A stretch of 64,000 bases of DNA from Gongronella butleri (lineage: Eukaryota > Mucoromycota > Mucoromycetes > Mucorales > Cunninghamellaceae). Each line of letters starts with the position of its first letter. Within the stretch, counting starts at the first letter, position 1. Shown piece after piece: positions 9,482-20,304 of this stretch. Location of the stretch: contig JAIWZP010000004.1 of assembly GCA_025201375.1 (NCBI GenBank), positions 310,001 to 374,000 on the forward strand, in the 5' to 3' direction. Made by a program: the position numbers and the translations under genes. A model generated the notes under the pieces. That model was not told the origin of the DNA. It made no database searches and saw only the letters and a program-made list of their open reading frames with translations.

Positions 9482-12400
9482 TTTTAATCTAATGGAGGAA
9501 AAAAGGCATATGGTGTCAGCGCCAATGAAGCCTTTTTAACCTCGTGGCTCGTCGTCCCGCGCATATAAAAAAGACAACGTGGTATTACCGGTGAATACGA
9601 GTGAGTAGAAGAAAGAAAAGAGAAAACAAGAACCAAGGCACCGACCCGCTTTTTGCTCCATTCGAAAAAATTTTGTGTGGCTTGCGCGCCTCGCAGTGTG
9701 CCCTGCGACGGAGATCCGCCCGATTGCCTTTTTTGGATTCTTCTCTACCGATGAATACCTTCGCATACTGTAAATCCTTCAAAAGAAGCGCTTGCACCTC
9801 ATACCGACACATTGTGTGCCAATTGCCCCTATGCCGTGTGTTTCCACGTACCCTGGAGCTAGAGAGTGATAATGGGAGCCCATGATCCATTTGAGAAAAA
9901 TCATTGTGATACGGCAAGTGGATTTCGAGAATCACGCAAAATCGCCAGTTTTAATCTTTTATTTAAACGTTACTCCGCGAGGATGCAAGCTGCAACCTGA
10001 TACTCGACGCTCTCTCAGGAGAGTCAATCGGCAGTCTATATGAATATACTGCGCGATTGATAATCGCATGCCGAAGCGCGCGCCGACGCGTCAAACTTAG
10101 CCTATACGAATTGGCTCACTTTGACGCGTGATGCTTCTCGCGCAACGCGCGTTTCTTTGCGATCACTGGTACCTAGAGAATCGCATGCTTAATGTGCGCA
10201 TGACCTACGAATATTAGGCCGATTGCCTTTGTTATTCAATGATTGTCAACTTTAAATGAGATGTCAAACGTGCTTCCTTGTCAATTTTCTCCGCCACCTG
10301 CAATGTCGCCCCTGATTGTGCCATGATATGAAATGACAAGGTCGCCACGACTCTACGTTTCTCCAAATTTAGTGGGGATCTATTATGACAGAATTTCTGT
10401 CATTTGAATTTTTGCACGGGCCATATTTATTTTAGGCGATTGCTCGATTTCTACGCGGCCAACATCCACGTGCGTGGGCTCAAATGACAGCCCTGCTCGA
10501 TCTATTTACACATTTCATAAAAAAATTCTGAATAAATCGCAACTCGTCAGATTAACTCAGTAAAATCTTGATTTATTGCAATCTTAATGTTTACTCGCGG
10601 AGATGGACAAAAAAAATTAGTTTGGACCATTTGGACCAATAATTTCACTCTTTCTCGTTCATTTGAACCCATCCGCGTGGCGATCCGACCACTGGATGGC
10701 ACGCAGTGACGATCTTCAAAAATTGCCAATTTTCCAAGGGGTGCAGTCGTGGAGTTGAAAATGACAAAATTCAAGTCCTCAGATCGCCACGCCATTCAAG
10801 CACATGGTAGACGCTACTCTTCCACCGACAGAAATCGAATAAAAACCAGGGGTCCATTAGCCAAGCTTCGGTATAAAATGCGTTTTAAGCTTTATTTTCA
10901 GCTCAAGGCCATCTCAACGAAAAGTGCTTGCATCTCGGCGAAACAGGCACCAGCAGAAAGAGAATGTCTCACTGCGTACGTGGGTGTTGGTGACGATGAA
11001 AAAAGTTATTTTTTGGAGATTTTTGACGCGGTTTTAAAACCTTATACAACATTCGACGCGTGAGAAACCGCGTCAAGCGTCGAGCTGCACGCGCCTATTT
11101 CTCACCATACATGCACCTGGCCTCTCTCTTGCTAGTGAGCGCATCAACGAGACTGTCAGACGCGTTCTTCTCGTGCAATTCGCCGTTGAAATTTAATCTA
11201 AAATTGCCCATTGCTCGTCAATCCGCCCGTCGGTCCCACACTTTTTAGATCGTTTTCGTGGTTTCTTCGGGCGCTGCTCCTTACGTGCGAGTTTGGCAGA
11301 ATTCTGGGGACCTGATTTTTCAATTTTGGTTTTGGAGACGGGCCACGGCTAAATTTTCATTTGCTTGTGGCGCATCCCCATGACCTTGGACAACTGCACG
11401 ACAAGGATCTATCGAGCTTTCGAGATCGCCACGTCACGTTGAGACGTGTTTTGCAGCGCTACAGTGCCCGATTGACCCGGATGCAGTCTATTTTTTTGCT
11501 AAAATTGACAATTTAAAGAGTATCCATGCACAAACGTGTCCAAAGGATCCCAAAATTGAAACCGGGTAGTAGAAGCGTAATCCCCACAAATTCGAAGAGA
11601 GACATAAACCCAACGATGGTACTGTATTTTTTTTGGGCAATTGCTTCGCGCACTTTCTCTTAGATTTTTTGAGTATCTTTTTTCTCAAGCAGAAAGTGAT
11701 GTTCCAAACTTTGCGTGGTGATTTGGGAATTCAACATAGAGAACTGGTACAAATTTGAAAGACATTGAATAACTGTAACGTCTGAAAACTCGAAGTGAAG
11801 TTTTTTACAGGCATTTTTATGCAATTTCCGGTAATAAATCAAAGCCGAAGGGCATTAAACGTGCCACAGATGATTTGAGCACCATTATGCACTTGTTTTG
11901 CAATGTAAAAAGGTGGTTGAAGAGCAGTAGTCAAGAATTGATGCGTTTTGTGCGAGCTGTTGCTATACCAGTCATTTTTTTTTTGCCACAAGAATCACGG
12001 ATCCTTGAGCCGAAATCTTGTGCATTTGCTGCGGCTCCTGCACGTGGCCTGGCTGGTACGAGCCCGGTACTTGGGCAACAAAGAGCGAGGCAGAATTGGC
12101 TCATTTTCTGTATAGTGCAACGAGGAGCCTGGGAAACCTCGATCATTAGCATAAACGAGTGCTCGTTTTGGCAACCTTTGACATGATAAAATTAGAAAAT
12201 ATCCTGTGGATGCTTGCATTTAGCCTAGTGTGAATCCATTAAAAAGGTCACATTGACATGGACCGGTTGTTCTGATGAGCAATTACCATTCTTGTCAGAA
12301 AATGACAAAAGAGGATGAACAAACAATGGGACAGTGTGGTCTTGGGTGCTGGATGATGGCGTGTATGGACGCCAATTGCGCGCAGAAAATGCAAAAATAT

Positions 12401-12625
12401 GGAATGTGAGTGGTAGCTTTGTGCACCCTCGGCCCAAGGGATGTAGCGGCCCCTGCTTTTTTTTTTTTTTTTTTTGCGCAACGCGACCCAATGCAAAGTT
12501 GAGAATTGCTTCTACAGCAAAGCCGTGACAATGGGTGAAAAAAAAAAGTATTTAACGCGACCATTTAATCAGGTTTTCACTTTTTTTTGTTCATCTTATC
12601 CAATCCAAGTCCTCTGTCTCTTACT
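9482..12625. other. Gene-poor block with decayed repeats
   Basis: 3.1 kb with no gene I can support. Codon-like structure is absent and open frames are short. Segment 10690-10800 is similar in inverted orientation to 26644-26750 (shared landmarks 'ggggtgcagtcg', 'cctcagatcgccacgccatt'), and 10440-10490 resembles 640-690. The GACGCGTC word and close variants recur near 10085-10135. This looks like mutated, non-coding repeat DNA. The proximal 9482-9600 is the eL28 promoter side. Confidence 0.55.
12549..12555 (+). promoter_or_regulatory. TATA-like box of secreted peptide gene 1
   Basis: TATTTAA lies about 71 bp upstream of the ATG at 12626, followed by a T-rich leader. The placement fits a compact promoter with a short 5' UTR. 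Confidence 0.45.
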
Positions 12626-12856
12626 ATGAAGTTCCTGTCTCTGATCTCTGTTATTGTTGCTGCTGTCGCCGTTGTGAGCGCTGAAGAATACGTGCACATG
12701 CAGCAAGGTGACTTGCAGTCGTGCATTATCTACAAAGATGGCAAGGCGTCCCTCACAGCCATTGAGAACTGCAACATCCCGCCCTCCCTCCGCAAGCGCA
12801 TGCCCCAAAGAGGCTGCTGCACGTGGAACGGCCGTGTCTGCGCTGGCTGCAACTAA
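12626..12856 (+). CDS. Small secreted cysteine-rich protein 1
   Basis: Single exon, 76 aa. The first 19 residues are a classical signal peptide (MKF, hydrophobic core, VVSA cleavage site). The mature part begins with EEYVHMQQGDLQSC and has exactly six cysteines (33, 49, 64, 65, 72, 75), pattern C-x15-C-x14-CC-x6-C-x2-C. A basic stretch RKR lies between Cys2 and the CC pair and is a possible kexin site. The paralogue 1.9 kb downstream shares the layout. A TATA-like element and an AATAAA flank the gene. It could be an effector-like, antimicrobial or cell-surface peptide. I do not recognise the family and no activity can be assigned. Confidence 0.88.
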   Translation: MKFLSLISVIVAAVAVVSAEEYVHMQQGDLQSCIIYKDGKASLTAIENCNIPPSLRKRMPQRGCCTWNGRVCAGCN

Positions 12857-14503
12857 AAGAACAATTGGAAAAACATACGCGTGTTGCTCAATTCACGCGA
12901 CGATGCACTTTTTCTCCTTTTTTTTTACTTTTGACCTGGGCGCGTCTCTGATGTAGCTTCATTTCAATTCAATAAAAGAGTTGTTGATTCAACCAATTGT
13001 ACATTTCACAAGAGAGTAGCTGCAACGAGATTACTCATAAAAATGCAAAAAAAAAAAAGCGCGTTTTTTCGTGTCTCTGCGAGTACGTCACAATGGCTAT
13101 TGATACAACAAGTGTCTTATTTTCAAATGGATTCATATTCCGCATCATTGGGCTCTGTGGAGGATGATCGGCGCGCAACCCCGAGGCACCCAATCCCCAA
13201 AATTCCTCCATTGAACTGGGTCTGCACCCTAGATTTCCTTGGTCTATGACGATAGGAAAGTATGCGCCGAGTCCCAAAGAAAAAGCGCGTGTGTTGCCCG
13301 TGCGGATCACGGGTAAAAGATTAAAAATATAAAGAATTCAAGGAAAATGGACATGTAGCGTTGCATAAGTGTACCACGCGAAATAAGATTGCCTGCCAAT
13401 CGTCATGGTAACACACAATGTAACCTAGCATTGAGTGCGTCAGAGCGCCAAGGCCGGAAGACCCGCATCCAGGCCCCTGGGATCCACCAAGAAAAAGCCT
13501 ATTTTCACGTCAATTGGTCGGCCTGCGCCGTGCAAATGCTCCTTTTGGGGGATTTAGAGATGTTTGTCCGCGTAAAAGGACATCTCACGGCGTGGGAGTC
13601 AAGAGAGTCAAGGGCGAGTCAATAAAACGACCTGTATCATCATGGCGATAAGGCACGGGGAAGCTCGTACCTTGAGTTTTGTTTTCACTGCACCTTGCGC
13701 GATGGCGCCATGCGTGATGTATCACGTCAACAGCGGTGAAAGTGGGAAAATTATGCCATTCTGGGCAAAAGGGGCTCTCCAAACAGGGATTTAAAGAATA
13801 AAATGCACGCGCGTTCCAGATGAACAACAATTAAAAGTCGCACCTGGATTTGGCAATCTTTTACGCGGTAAAATTAGAACCGCCGCCAGTGATCCACGGA
13901 TTTGCATCGCGCGTCAGGCTCGCTTTGCAAACCTAAAGGATCATGAATTTGCCATTATTGTAAGAAAAGGCCATTTTAAGCCGGAAGCAAACAATGGGCT
14001 CCATCCATGGGGTGCATTCCCTGGTGTTGGGGTTGTCACTCGCATCACTGACCTTCTCTGTCTGTTGGTTTTTTCTCAGGGGACGCCAATGGTAATACTC
14101 ACGGAGTGGGAATACCAAACTCCATGACATGGTTTGCACGAAACAAAATAAAAAAAAAAAGAGAGAGAGAAGGATTTCACGGCTTTGCAGTGCAGAAAGG
14201 CGGCTTTGTGTCAAAAAGAACGCGTTGCCGCGGCGCATTCACGCGAATGGCAAGATCTAGGCCTTTTTGGCTTGCTGATGGCACCATTGAAACGCTTTTT
14301 GCTTGCGCGACGCGACGCCATAAACGAATTGAGGCATTTAGTGGGCTAGACTTGGATTGGTGGACCAAAAAGTATCAAAGGGCGTACAAAGAGATCATGA
14401 CGCGTCTGAAAAGAAACTCAAAAAAATGCATAAAAACGCATAAAAAGAGGGATGTTCGTTTTTTTTTTTTTTTTGTCATCTCTCAACTCTCAATTTTCCC
14501 AAC
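12857..14503. other. Spacer between the two secreted-peptide genes
   Basis: 1.6 kb with no supported gene. It contains an AATAAA polyadenylation-type signal at 12971-12976 for the first peptide gene. Before the second gene there are two consecutive CATAAAAA words near 14429 and 14439 that could serve as TATA-like elements, followed by a T16 run. Other open frames are short and featureless. Confidence 0.55.
12971..12976 (+). terminator. AATAAA polyadenylation signal
   Basis: Canonical AATAAA 115 bp after the stop of secreted peptide gene 1. Confidence 0.5.
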
Positions 14504-14725
14504 ATGAAGTTTATGCAATTGGTCTCTGCCGTGTCGTTTGCTCTCACGCTTGTGAGTGCTGGCTATGTGCATGTTCAGCAAGGTGATTTGCAATTGTGCG
14601 TCAACATGGAGGGCAACAATGTGGCCCTTGCCCACATGGAGAACTGCGGCCAAGCCGTGGTCAAGCGCGGCGGCCCCATCTGCTGCGGCTGGAGCGGTGG
14701 CCACTGCCTCGGCTGCACCAAATAA
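14504..14725 (+). CDS. Small secreted cysteine-rich protein 2
   Basis: Single exon, 73 aa, and a clear paralogue of the 76-aa protein upstream. It has a signal peptide (residues 1-19, ending LVSA) and then GYVHVQQGDLQLC, nearly identical at this position to the first protein. The six cysteines (32, 48, 60, 61, 68, 71) keep the pattern C-x15-C-x11-CC-x6-C-x2-C. MENC in one and IENC in the other align at Cys2. A KR pair again lies between Cys2 and the CC pair, although the loop is three residues shorter. The copies are direct and unspliced, and diverged outside the signal peptide, the YVH.QQGDLQ.C block and the cysteines, which points to old duplication with selection on the fold. Function unknown. 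Confidence 0.88.
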   Translation: MKFMQLVSAVSFALTLVSAGYVHVQQGDLQLCVNMEGNNVALAHMENCGQAVVKRGGPICCGWSGGHCLGCTK

Positions 14726-15050
14726 GCGACGTTTCAAATCCCAAGAAGCATGCAAATCTGTATTTCTGGCCCCATGTTTCGCTTCATCTTGAATCCCCCT
14801 TGAATAATAATAAAAAAAAATCGTCTCCATCGGCTCGTCGACCATGATAAAAAGTTGAAAGGCGCGTCATCATAGATTCATTTGTGCTGTTTTTGCATCC
14901 TTTATTCATTTTTTCTTGTTTTTTTTATGTTCATGATGCTTTTTCTGGCATGCCAAACATCCGAGTGTGTGCTCACAAAGTGGGAAAGAGGGAGGGGAAG
15001 GGGAGAGGGGTGTGGAGAGCAGGGGAAGAGAGGGGAGGTGGTGCACACAT
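14726..15050. other. Convergent 3' spacer
   Basis: 325 bp between the second secreted-peptide gene (+) and PAN3 (-). It contains an AATAATAATAAAAAA stretch near 14803 suitable as a polyadenylation signal for the + gene, and a plus-strand 'ctttattcat' near 14899 that would read as AATAAAG for PAN3. A GGGGA-rich purine block lies at 14980-15040. No gene was seen. Confidence 0.5.
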
Positions 15051-17669
15051 CTACTTTCTACCAGACGAGATGTCATTGAAGGCGGCGGCAATGCAATTCT
15101 TGATTTCCTTGTAGCTGACAATCAGACATGATTGCTCGTCTCTTGACATGAGCATGATCTTTTCATCGACGCCCGCATCCAGCTAAAAACAAAGAAAAAA
15201 GCAAGAAAATGAGTATTTTTGCACCATTTATAACCTTTTTTTTTTTTACCTTGTTGAGACACGAGAGCACGTGGGCCATGTCGACGACGGGGACGCCACT
15301 GTCGTCGACCTGGTGGAATACATAGTCACGGAAGAGCTTAATGATGTAACGATCGCCGGTCTCGGACCATCGCGGGTCCATGTCGAATTCGGGCCGCTCG
15401 TTGATGAACCCGAGCTTGCATAATAACCGCACGACGCGTCCATTCTCTAGCTCCTTGCTCAATTCGTGCTCGAGCGCGTCTGTGTACAGCTGGCTGCAGT
15501 TGATCTCGTGCAATGAGCGCGCGCCAATGAGGCTGATGACGTCGTCGATGGATTTTGTGGGCAGCGGCTTGCTGAGCAAAAAGAGAATCAGGGACTTGAC
15601 GTCTGGCGAGTAGTAGCGCGAGATATACTCGATGGATTGGGGCAAATTGTGGAACGATTGCAGCGAATTGCACGCAAGCGCAATGATCAACTTGCCAAAG
15701 GAGAGCAAATCCTCTTGTTGATACCGCGCCACTTGCTGGCCACCGTCATATTGGATCACGTCCAAGATGCTCGCGCAATTGAGGCGCAGTCTGACACGGA
15801 AAAGAGAAAAAAAAGAGAAAAAACCGCGTCAACAACGCTTATTTCTCTCGTTTTCTCTTTTTTTTTTTCTCTTTTTTTTCTCTTTTTTTGTTACCTATGC
15901 TTGCCCGTGACAAGGATCTTTGAGGGTTCAATGTTGCGTGCCGCGAGTCCCGAGCCGTGGACGGCCTTTAGAGCCGATGCGATCTGTGTGATGTAGCTCC
16001 AGAGCGTTGTTTCGGGCAGCATCATGTTTTGGCCATAGGCAGCCTGGGCCTGGGGCGACAAATGGGCCTGGTAGAGGGTCATGGCACACGGATGGAAGTC
16101 GTAGACAAAGATCAAGGACGAATCGCCAAAGGCACGCGTGGTGAATGCCTCGCGGATGGACACAATGTTGCAGTGGCGAATGTGGCGCCAGCTTTCGACC
16201 ACGGACATGGCGAGCTCATTGACGAGTCGGAAGCCCTCGATGCGCACAAGCGCGTAAATGTTGCCGTCGACGCTGCTCATTGCTTTGTACAGCCACGACG
16301 GGTGGCCAAAGCACTGTCCAGGCTTATCCTCGAGCGCAACAAGCGAATGGTACACATGCACCTCTGGAGGAAGATCGTGGCCCGACGCCGTCGCAAGCAT
16401 GGCCTCATTCCGCCGCGTCAATTGCTCCCGGAGATTGTCAGGTATAAAAAAGGACTGGATCGCGCGCTGGTGCGGATGCACATTGGCAAGATCCGATGTC
16501 GCTGATGAATACAGATGGTATTGCAACTAATGATAATAATAAAAAAGAGTGAATTTATGCTCCCCTTGACCAATTCTCTTTCCATGAGCCCAATGCGTGA
16601 AACTTACAGGCTGTCGAGGAAAGCCGGCGTGCATATAAAAGTACGGGTCCACAGGGCCTGGGGGCATCATGTTCATCATGTCCATGGGATGCTGGAAGGA
16701 AGGAGGCGGAGGTGGTGGTGGAGGCATCCCGGCGGCGGCGGCGGCGGCGGCGACCGCGTGGTGATGATGTACAGCAGCAGCAGGCGACTAATGAGAGACG
16801 CAAAGGGAAATGAGCTGTCATATTCGCTTTTTTTCGCATTTCACATTACATTGGCCATGAGATCAAACTGGCTAAAGTTGTTGTTCAAGGCATTGATGTC
16901 ATGCGCAGCATGGTCATCGCCAGGGGCAGGTGACGAGGTGGCACTGGGCGTGGCGGATCGCTGAGGAACGGCATTTTCTATCAAAAAAAGAAGAAAAAGA
17001 AGAAAAAGAAAAAGAGGTCAGGGCCAAGAGCATAGCCAAGATCCATCCATTTACCTGACATGGATTTAGGGATGAAAACGGGGGCATTGACGCTTTCAGC
17101 CGTGACGGAAGACGAGGCACTGTTGGGGAACGTGTTTGCGCGTGTGGGCGGCGTGGCTATCCGGATGGACGTCGTTGCTTTTCTATATAAAATCACACGC
17201 AATGAGCCCAATGCTTCCTTTTGTCCTGATACACGTACGGCTCAATGGCTGTTGGCTTGTTCTAAAGAGAGAGAACAGAAAAAAAAAAAAAGACCCGAGT
17301 GAGTAAAAAAGGTCGTGACAATGCACGAAACAAGAGCAACTTACGGCGTCATGGTTGAATTCGCAGCCTTTGCCCTCATATTTGCAAAAGCCATGGATAA
17401 TGACATTGCGACACAAGCGCTTTGGCGTCGTGGTGGACGGTTCTAAAGAAACAGAGAGGAAAAAAAAAAAGCCAAGGGGAGGAGGTGAGTCACGCTCGAT
17501 GGTGGGTCGCCATGGCAACAATTCTTGAGTGCTTACGTTTGACGATGGGCTTTGTGGTCTTTGTGGGTGAGGTTGGCGTTGAGGCCGGGCTGTCTGCTGC
17601 CGGTGGGGCAACAATAGGGATGGCCGACAAGGCCTGTGAAGGCACGACGATGTTGCGGCTCGGATTCAT
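15051..17669 (-). CDS. PAN3: PAN3, PAN2-PAN3 deadenylase adaptor
   Basis: Nine exons: 17537-17669, 17345-17442, 17239-17261 (23 nt), 17055-17182, 16850-16977, 16608-16787, 15895-16526, 15250-15790 and 15051-15182 (664 aa). PAN3 bridges the PAN2 nuclease to poly(A)-bound PABP to trim mRNA tails in the cytoplasm. A CCCH zinc finger (C55-x8-C64-x6-C71-x3-H75) is followed by a linker with NAPVFIPKS, which resembles PAN3 linker text, and Pro, Ala and Met-rich segments. Then PLQYHLYSS and FFIPDNLREQLTRRNEAML open the pseudokinase domain, whose C-terminal coiled-coil and knob end in LDAGVDEKIMLMSRDEQ, all diagnostic of PAN3. The 23-nt exon 3 (NKPTAIEP) avoids an in-frame TGA in the intron after it. 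It shares a 191-bp divergent promoter with the tandem-CRIB kinase. Confidence 0.93.
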
Positions 17670-17860
17670 GGTGAAAAAGAGAAAAAGAAAAAAAAAAAAA
17701 AAAAAAAAAAAAACGTAGCCAAGGGCTTGCGGGCCGAGAAAATGGTGATTTCAAGAAAGTTGGAGGCCCGCCCCCTTTTTTGATCTTTTTCTTTTCTTTT
17801 CTTCTTGCATCCTTTCGTTTCATCCTTCCCCTCTTTTTTTTTTTTTTCTTTTGTTCTATC
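17670..17860. promoter_or_regulatory. Divergent promoter between PAN3 and CRIB kinase
   Basis: Start codons of PAN3 (17669, minus) and the kinase (17861, plus) are separated by 191 bp. It holds an A-run of about 25 nt on the PAN3 side and T/C-rich tracts on the kinase side. Poly(dA:dT) of this length typically excludes nucleosomes, so shared open chromatin is plausible. Confidence 0.6.
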
Positions 17861-19657
17861 ATGGGCACGACGCTCTCGACGCTTGATGTGGAAAGCAGCA
17901 GCACGAGCAGCAGAAGCAAGAAGAAAAGCATGATGATATACGATATCAGCAAGCCTACGCAATTTGAGCACGGGATCCACGTCGTGTACAACCGAGCAAC
18001 AGGCAAGTTTATGGGTCTACCTGACGTGTGGCAGGCGTCGCTGCCTGGCGACGATTTGCTCGATACCAATTACATCAATCCGAACCTGGTGCCGTCTCTC
18101 CCTGCAGGCATCGGCAAGCCGTACAATTTCGAGCACAATGTCCACGTCGAGGTCTCAGACTATGGGTACGTGGGCCTCCCAGACGAATGGCAGGATCGAA
18201 TCGTCGAATCGGCCTCGTCTTCCTCCATCAAATCCGCTACAACCACGCCTCATCAGCTGCCATTGCGCTCACGGCCGCTGCCACCCATCCAACACGAAAT
18301 GGACGACGACACGGCATCCTCTTCACCTGGTAAGAAACAAAAAAAAAAAAAAAAAAAGCGTGGTGGAATGGTGTGAAATGCCTATTTTTACTCCTTTTTC
18401 TCGCTCCAAAGGTGGTGACACAACCATCAGCGATCCACATGTGCTGTCTCCTTCCTCGACCACCCTGGCATCCACGAGTCTGAGCGGTAAGAGCCTAGGC
18501 TCCTCATTTTCCTCCCTCATTTTCTCTTCCCCCTTTTGCTTATTTTTTTTTTGTTTTTTTTTTTTTTTTTTGCCAGAGGACATTGCCGAGGCCGTGCATC
18601 CAACGACTCTGTACGCGGATTTCACATTGATTGCCGAGGGTGACTCGGGTCCTCTGTATTCAGCGCGGCAACAGCTGTCGAATCGCGTCGTTGCAATTAA
18701 AAAGATCCCAAAGACCGCGCACGAGAAGCTTGCCCTTGTGGAAAACGAGATCAACACGCTAAAGATGAGCCGACATCCCAACATTGTCGAGCTTGTCGGC
18801 AAGTATACCGTCGACGACGATCTGTGGATGGTCATGGAGCTCATGGATCTGTCGCTCGCAGACATGATCGATCGCGGCATGACGGAACCAATGATGGCGC
18901 GCGTTGCGCGCGACCTACTGCGCGGACTCACCCACTTGCACCGCCTGCGCCGCATCCACCGCGACGTACGAAGCGACAATGTCCTGCTCAACACGCGCGG
19001 CGAAATCAAATTGAGTAAGAAAAAAAAAAAAAAAGAGAGAGAAAAAGAAGAGATCAAATTGGATGGGGCACCAACGAGCAGCGCATTGATGCTTTTCTTT
19101 TTTGTTTTTTTGTGCAGCCGACTTTGGCCAGTGTGCGCAGCTCGCATCACCCGAGGACAAGCGCAAATCGATTGTGGGCACGCCTTATTGGATGGCACCC
19201 GAGGTGATCAAGGGGCTTGAATATGATACCAAGGCTGATATCTGGAGCTTGGGCGTGCTCATGATGGAGATGGCACAGGGCAATCCTCCTTACATAGAAT
19301 ATCCTCCCCTGCGTGTAAGTGGCGAAACATACAAAAAAAAAAAAAAAAAATGGGGCAAAAGGGCAACTTTGGGCTCATTTGGATTCTCTTTTTTAGGCCG
19401 TTTACTTGATTGCGGCGTCCGGCGTGCCACCGCTGGAAGGCGAGTGGAGCGAGCCATTCCTTGACTTTGTCCAGCTATGCACGACCGTCGATACCCAGCA
19501 GAGGCCAACGGCTGAGCAGCTTCTCAAGCACCCGTTCACGTCCATGGCCTGCACCACGGAGACAATGGTCGATATGGTCGTGACAACCATCCAACAAAAT
19601 GCCCTGGAACAAGAGCAAGAAGACGACCATGACGATGGCGATGACAGCGACGCGTGA
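17861..19657 (+). CDS. PAK/Ste20-like kinase with two CRIB motifs
   Basis: Five exons: 17861-18329, 18412-18486, 18577-19014, 19118-19314 and 19397-19657 (479 aa). Two Cdc42/Rac-binding motifs lie in tandem: [13 protein letters not shown] (29-41) and [13 protein letters not shown] (84-96), each followed by a GLPxxWQ end. A Ser/Pro linker leads to a kinase domain with a glycine loop AEGDSGPLY, Lys223 in VAIKK, HRD at 309-311, Asn316, DFG at 329-331 and the activation segment [16 protein letters not shown]. The conserved catalytic-loop lysine is arginine (HRDVRSDN), as in Src-family kinases, so activity is not excluded. The N-terminus MGTTLS fits an N-myristoylation site. The tail is Asp/Glu-rich. 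PAKs normally have one CRIB and about 500-900 residues, and this one lacks a PH domain. It is likely a Cdc42 or Rac effector in polarity or morphogenesis. Confidence 0.9.
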
Positions 19658-20170
19658 AAAAAAAAAAAAATGAACGCCAATCGCATCATCCCTTTCCCCA
19701 CTCTTTTTTTTATTATTATTTCGCTCTGGATACCCCCCTCTCTCCCTGCTTCTTTTACTTTATTTGATTCACCTGTGCTTTTTCCCAATTCATGCAACAA
19801 ACTCGTGCGCGCGCGCGGCCCGCCCAATAAAAATCGTGCGCTTTCTTCCAACTATCTTTTTTCAATTGTTTTGCCTAGACATGGCACCCAGGCGTTCACA
19901 CGCGTCTCTCTGAGCGGTGGGGCGAGCGTAGGGCGTAATGGGCTGGTCTGGCCACGGCCACATAACAAAAAAAAAAAAAAAAAAAAAGAGTGAGAGAGAG
20001 AGACTGTGTCATACAGACAGTATCATACGTATCATTGCATTTTACAATGCGCGTTCATTTCGCGCTTGACATCACTGAATGTTTTGTGCGGGCTGCGGGG
20101 TGAATAAATGACATTATTTATTGGCATTGGTAGCAGGAGGGGGACGGATGGGGGGGGGCAAATTGCCCGT
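19658..20170. other. Convergent 3' spacer
   Basis: 513 bp between the tandem-CRIB kinase (+) and the SWI3-like gene (-). An A-run of about 22 nt lies near 19965, followed by GA repeats. No gene was seen. Confidence 0.55.
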
Positions 20171-20270
20171 TTATAATGGATTGGGTGTGCTGCTGGTGGC
20201 AAAGGCGGCGGCCGCGATGGCGACATGATGACTAGGATGGGGTGGCGGCGGGGCTTGTTGATGTTGTTGG

Positions 20271-20304
<34 letters not shown>

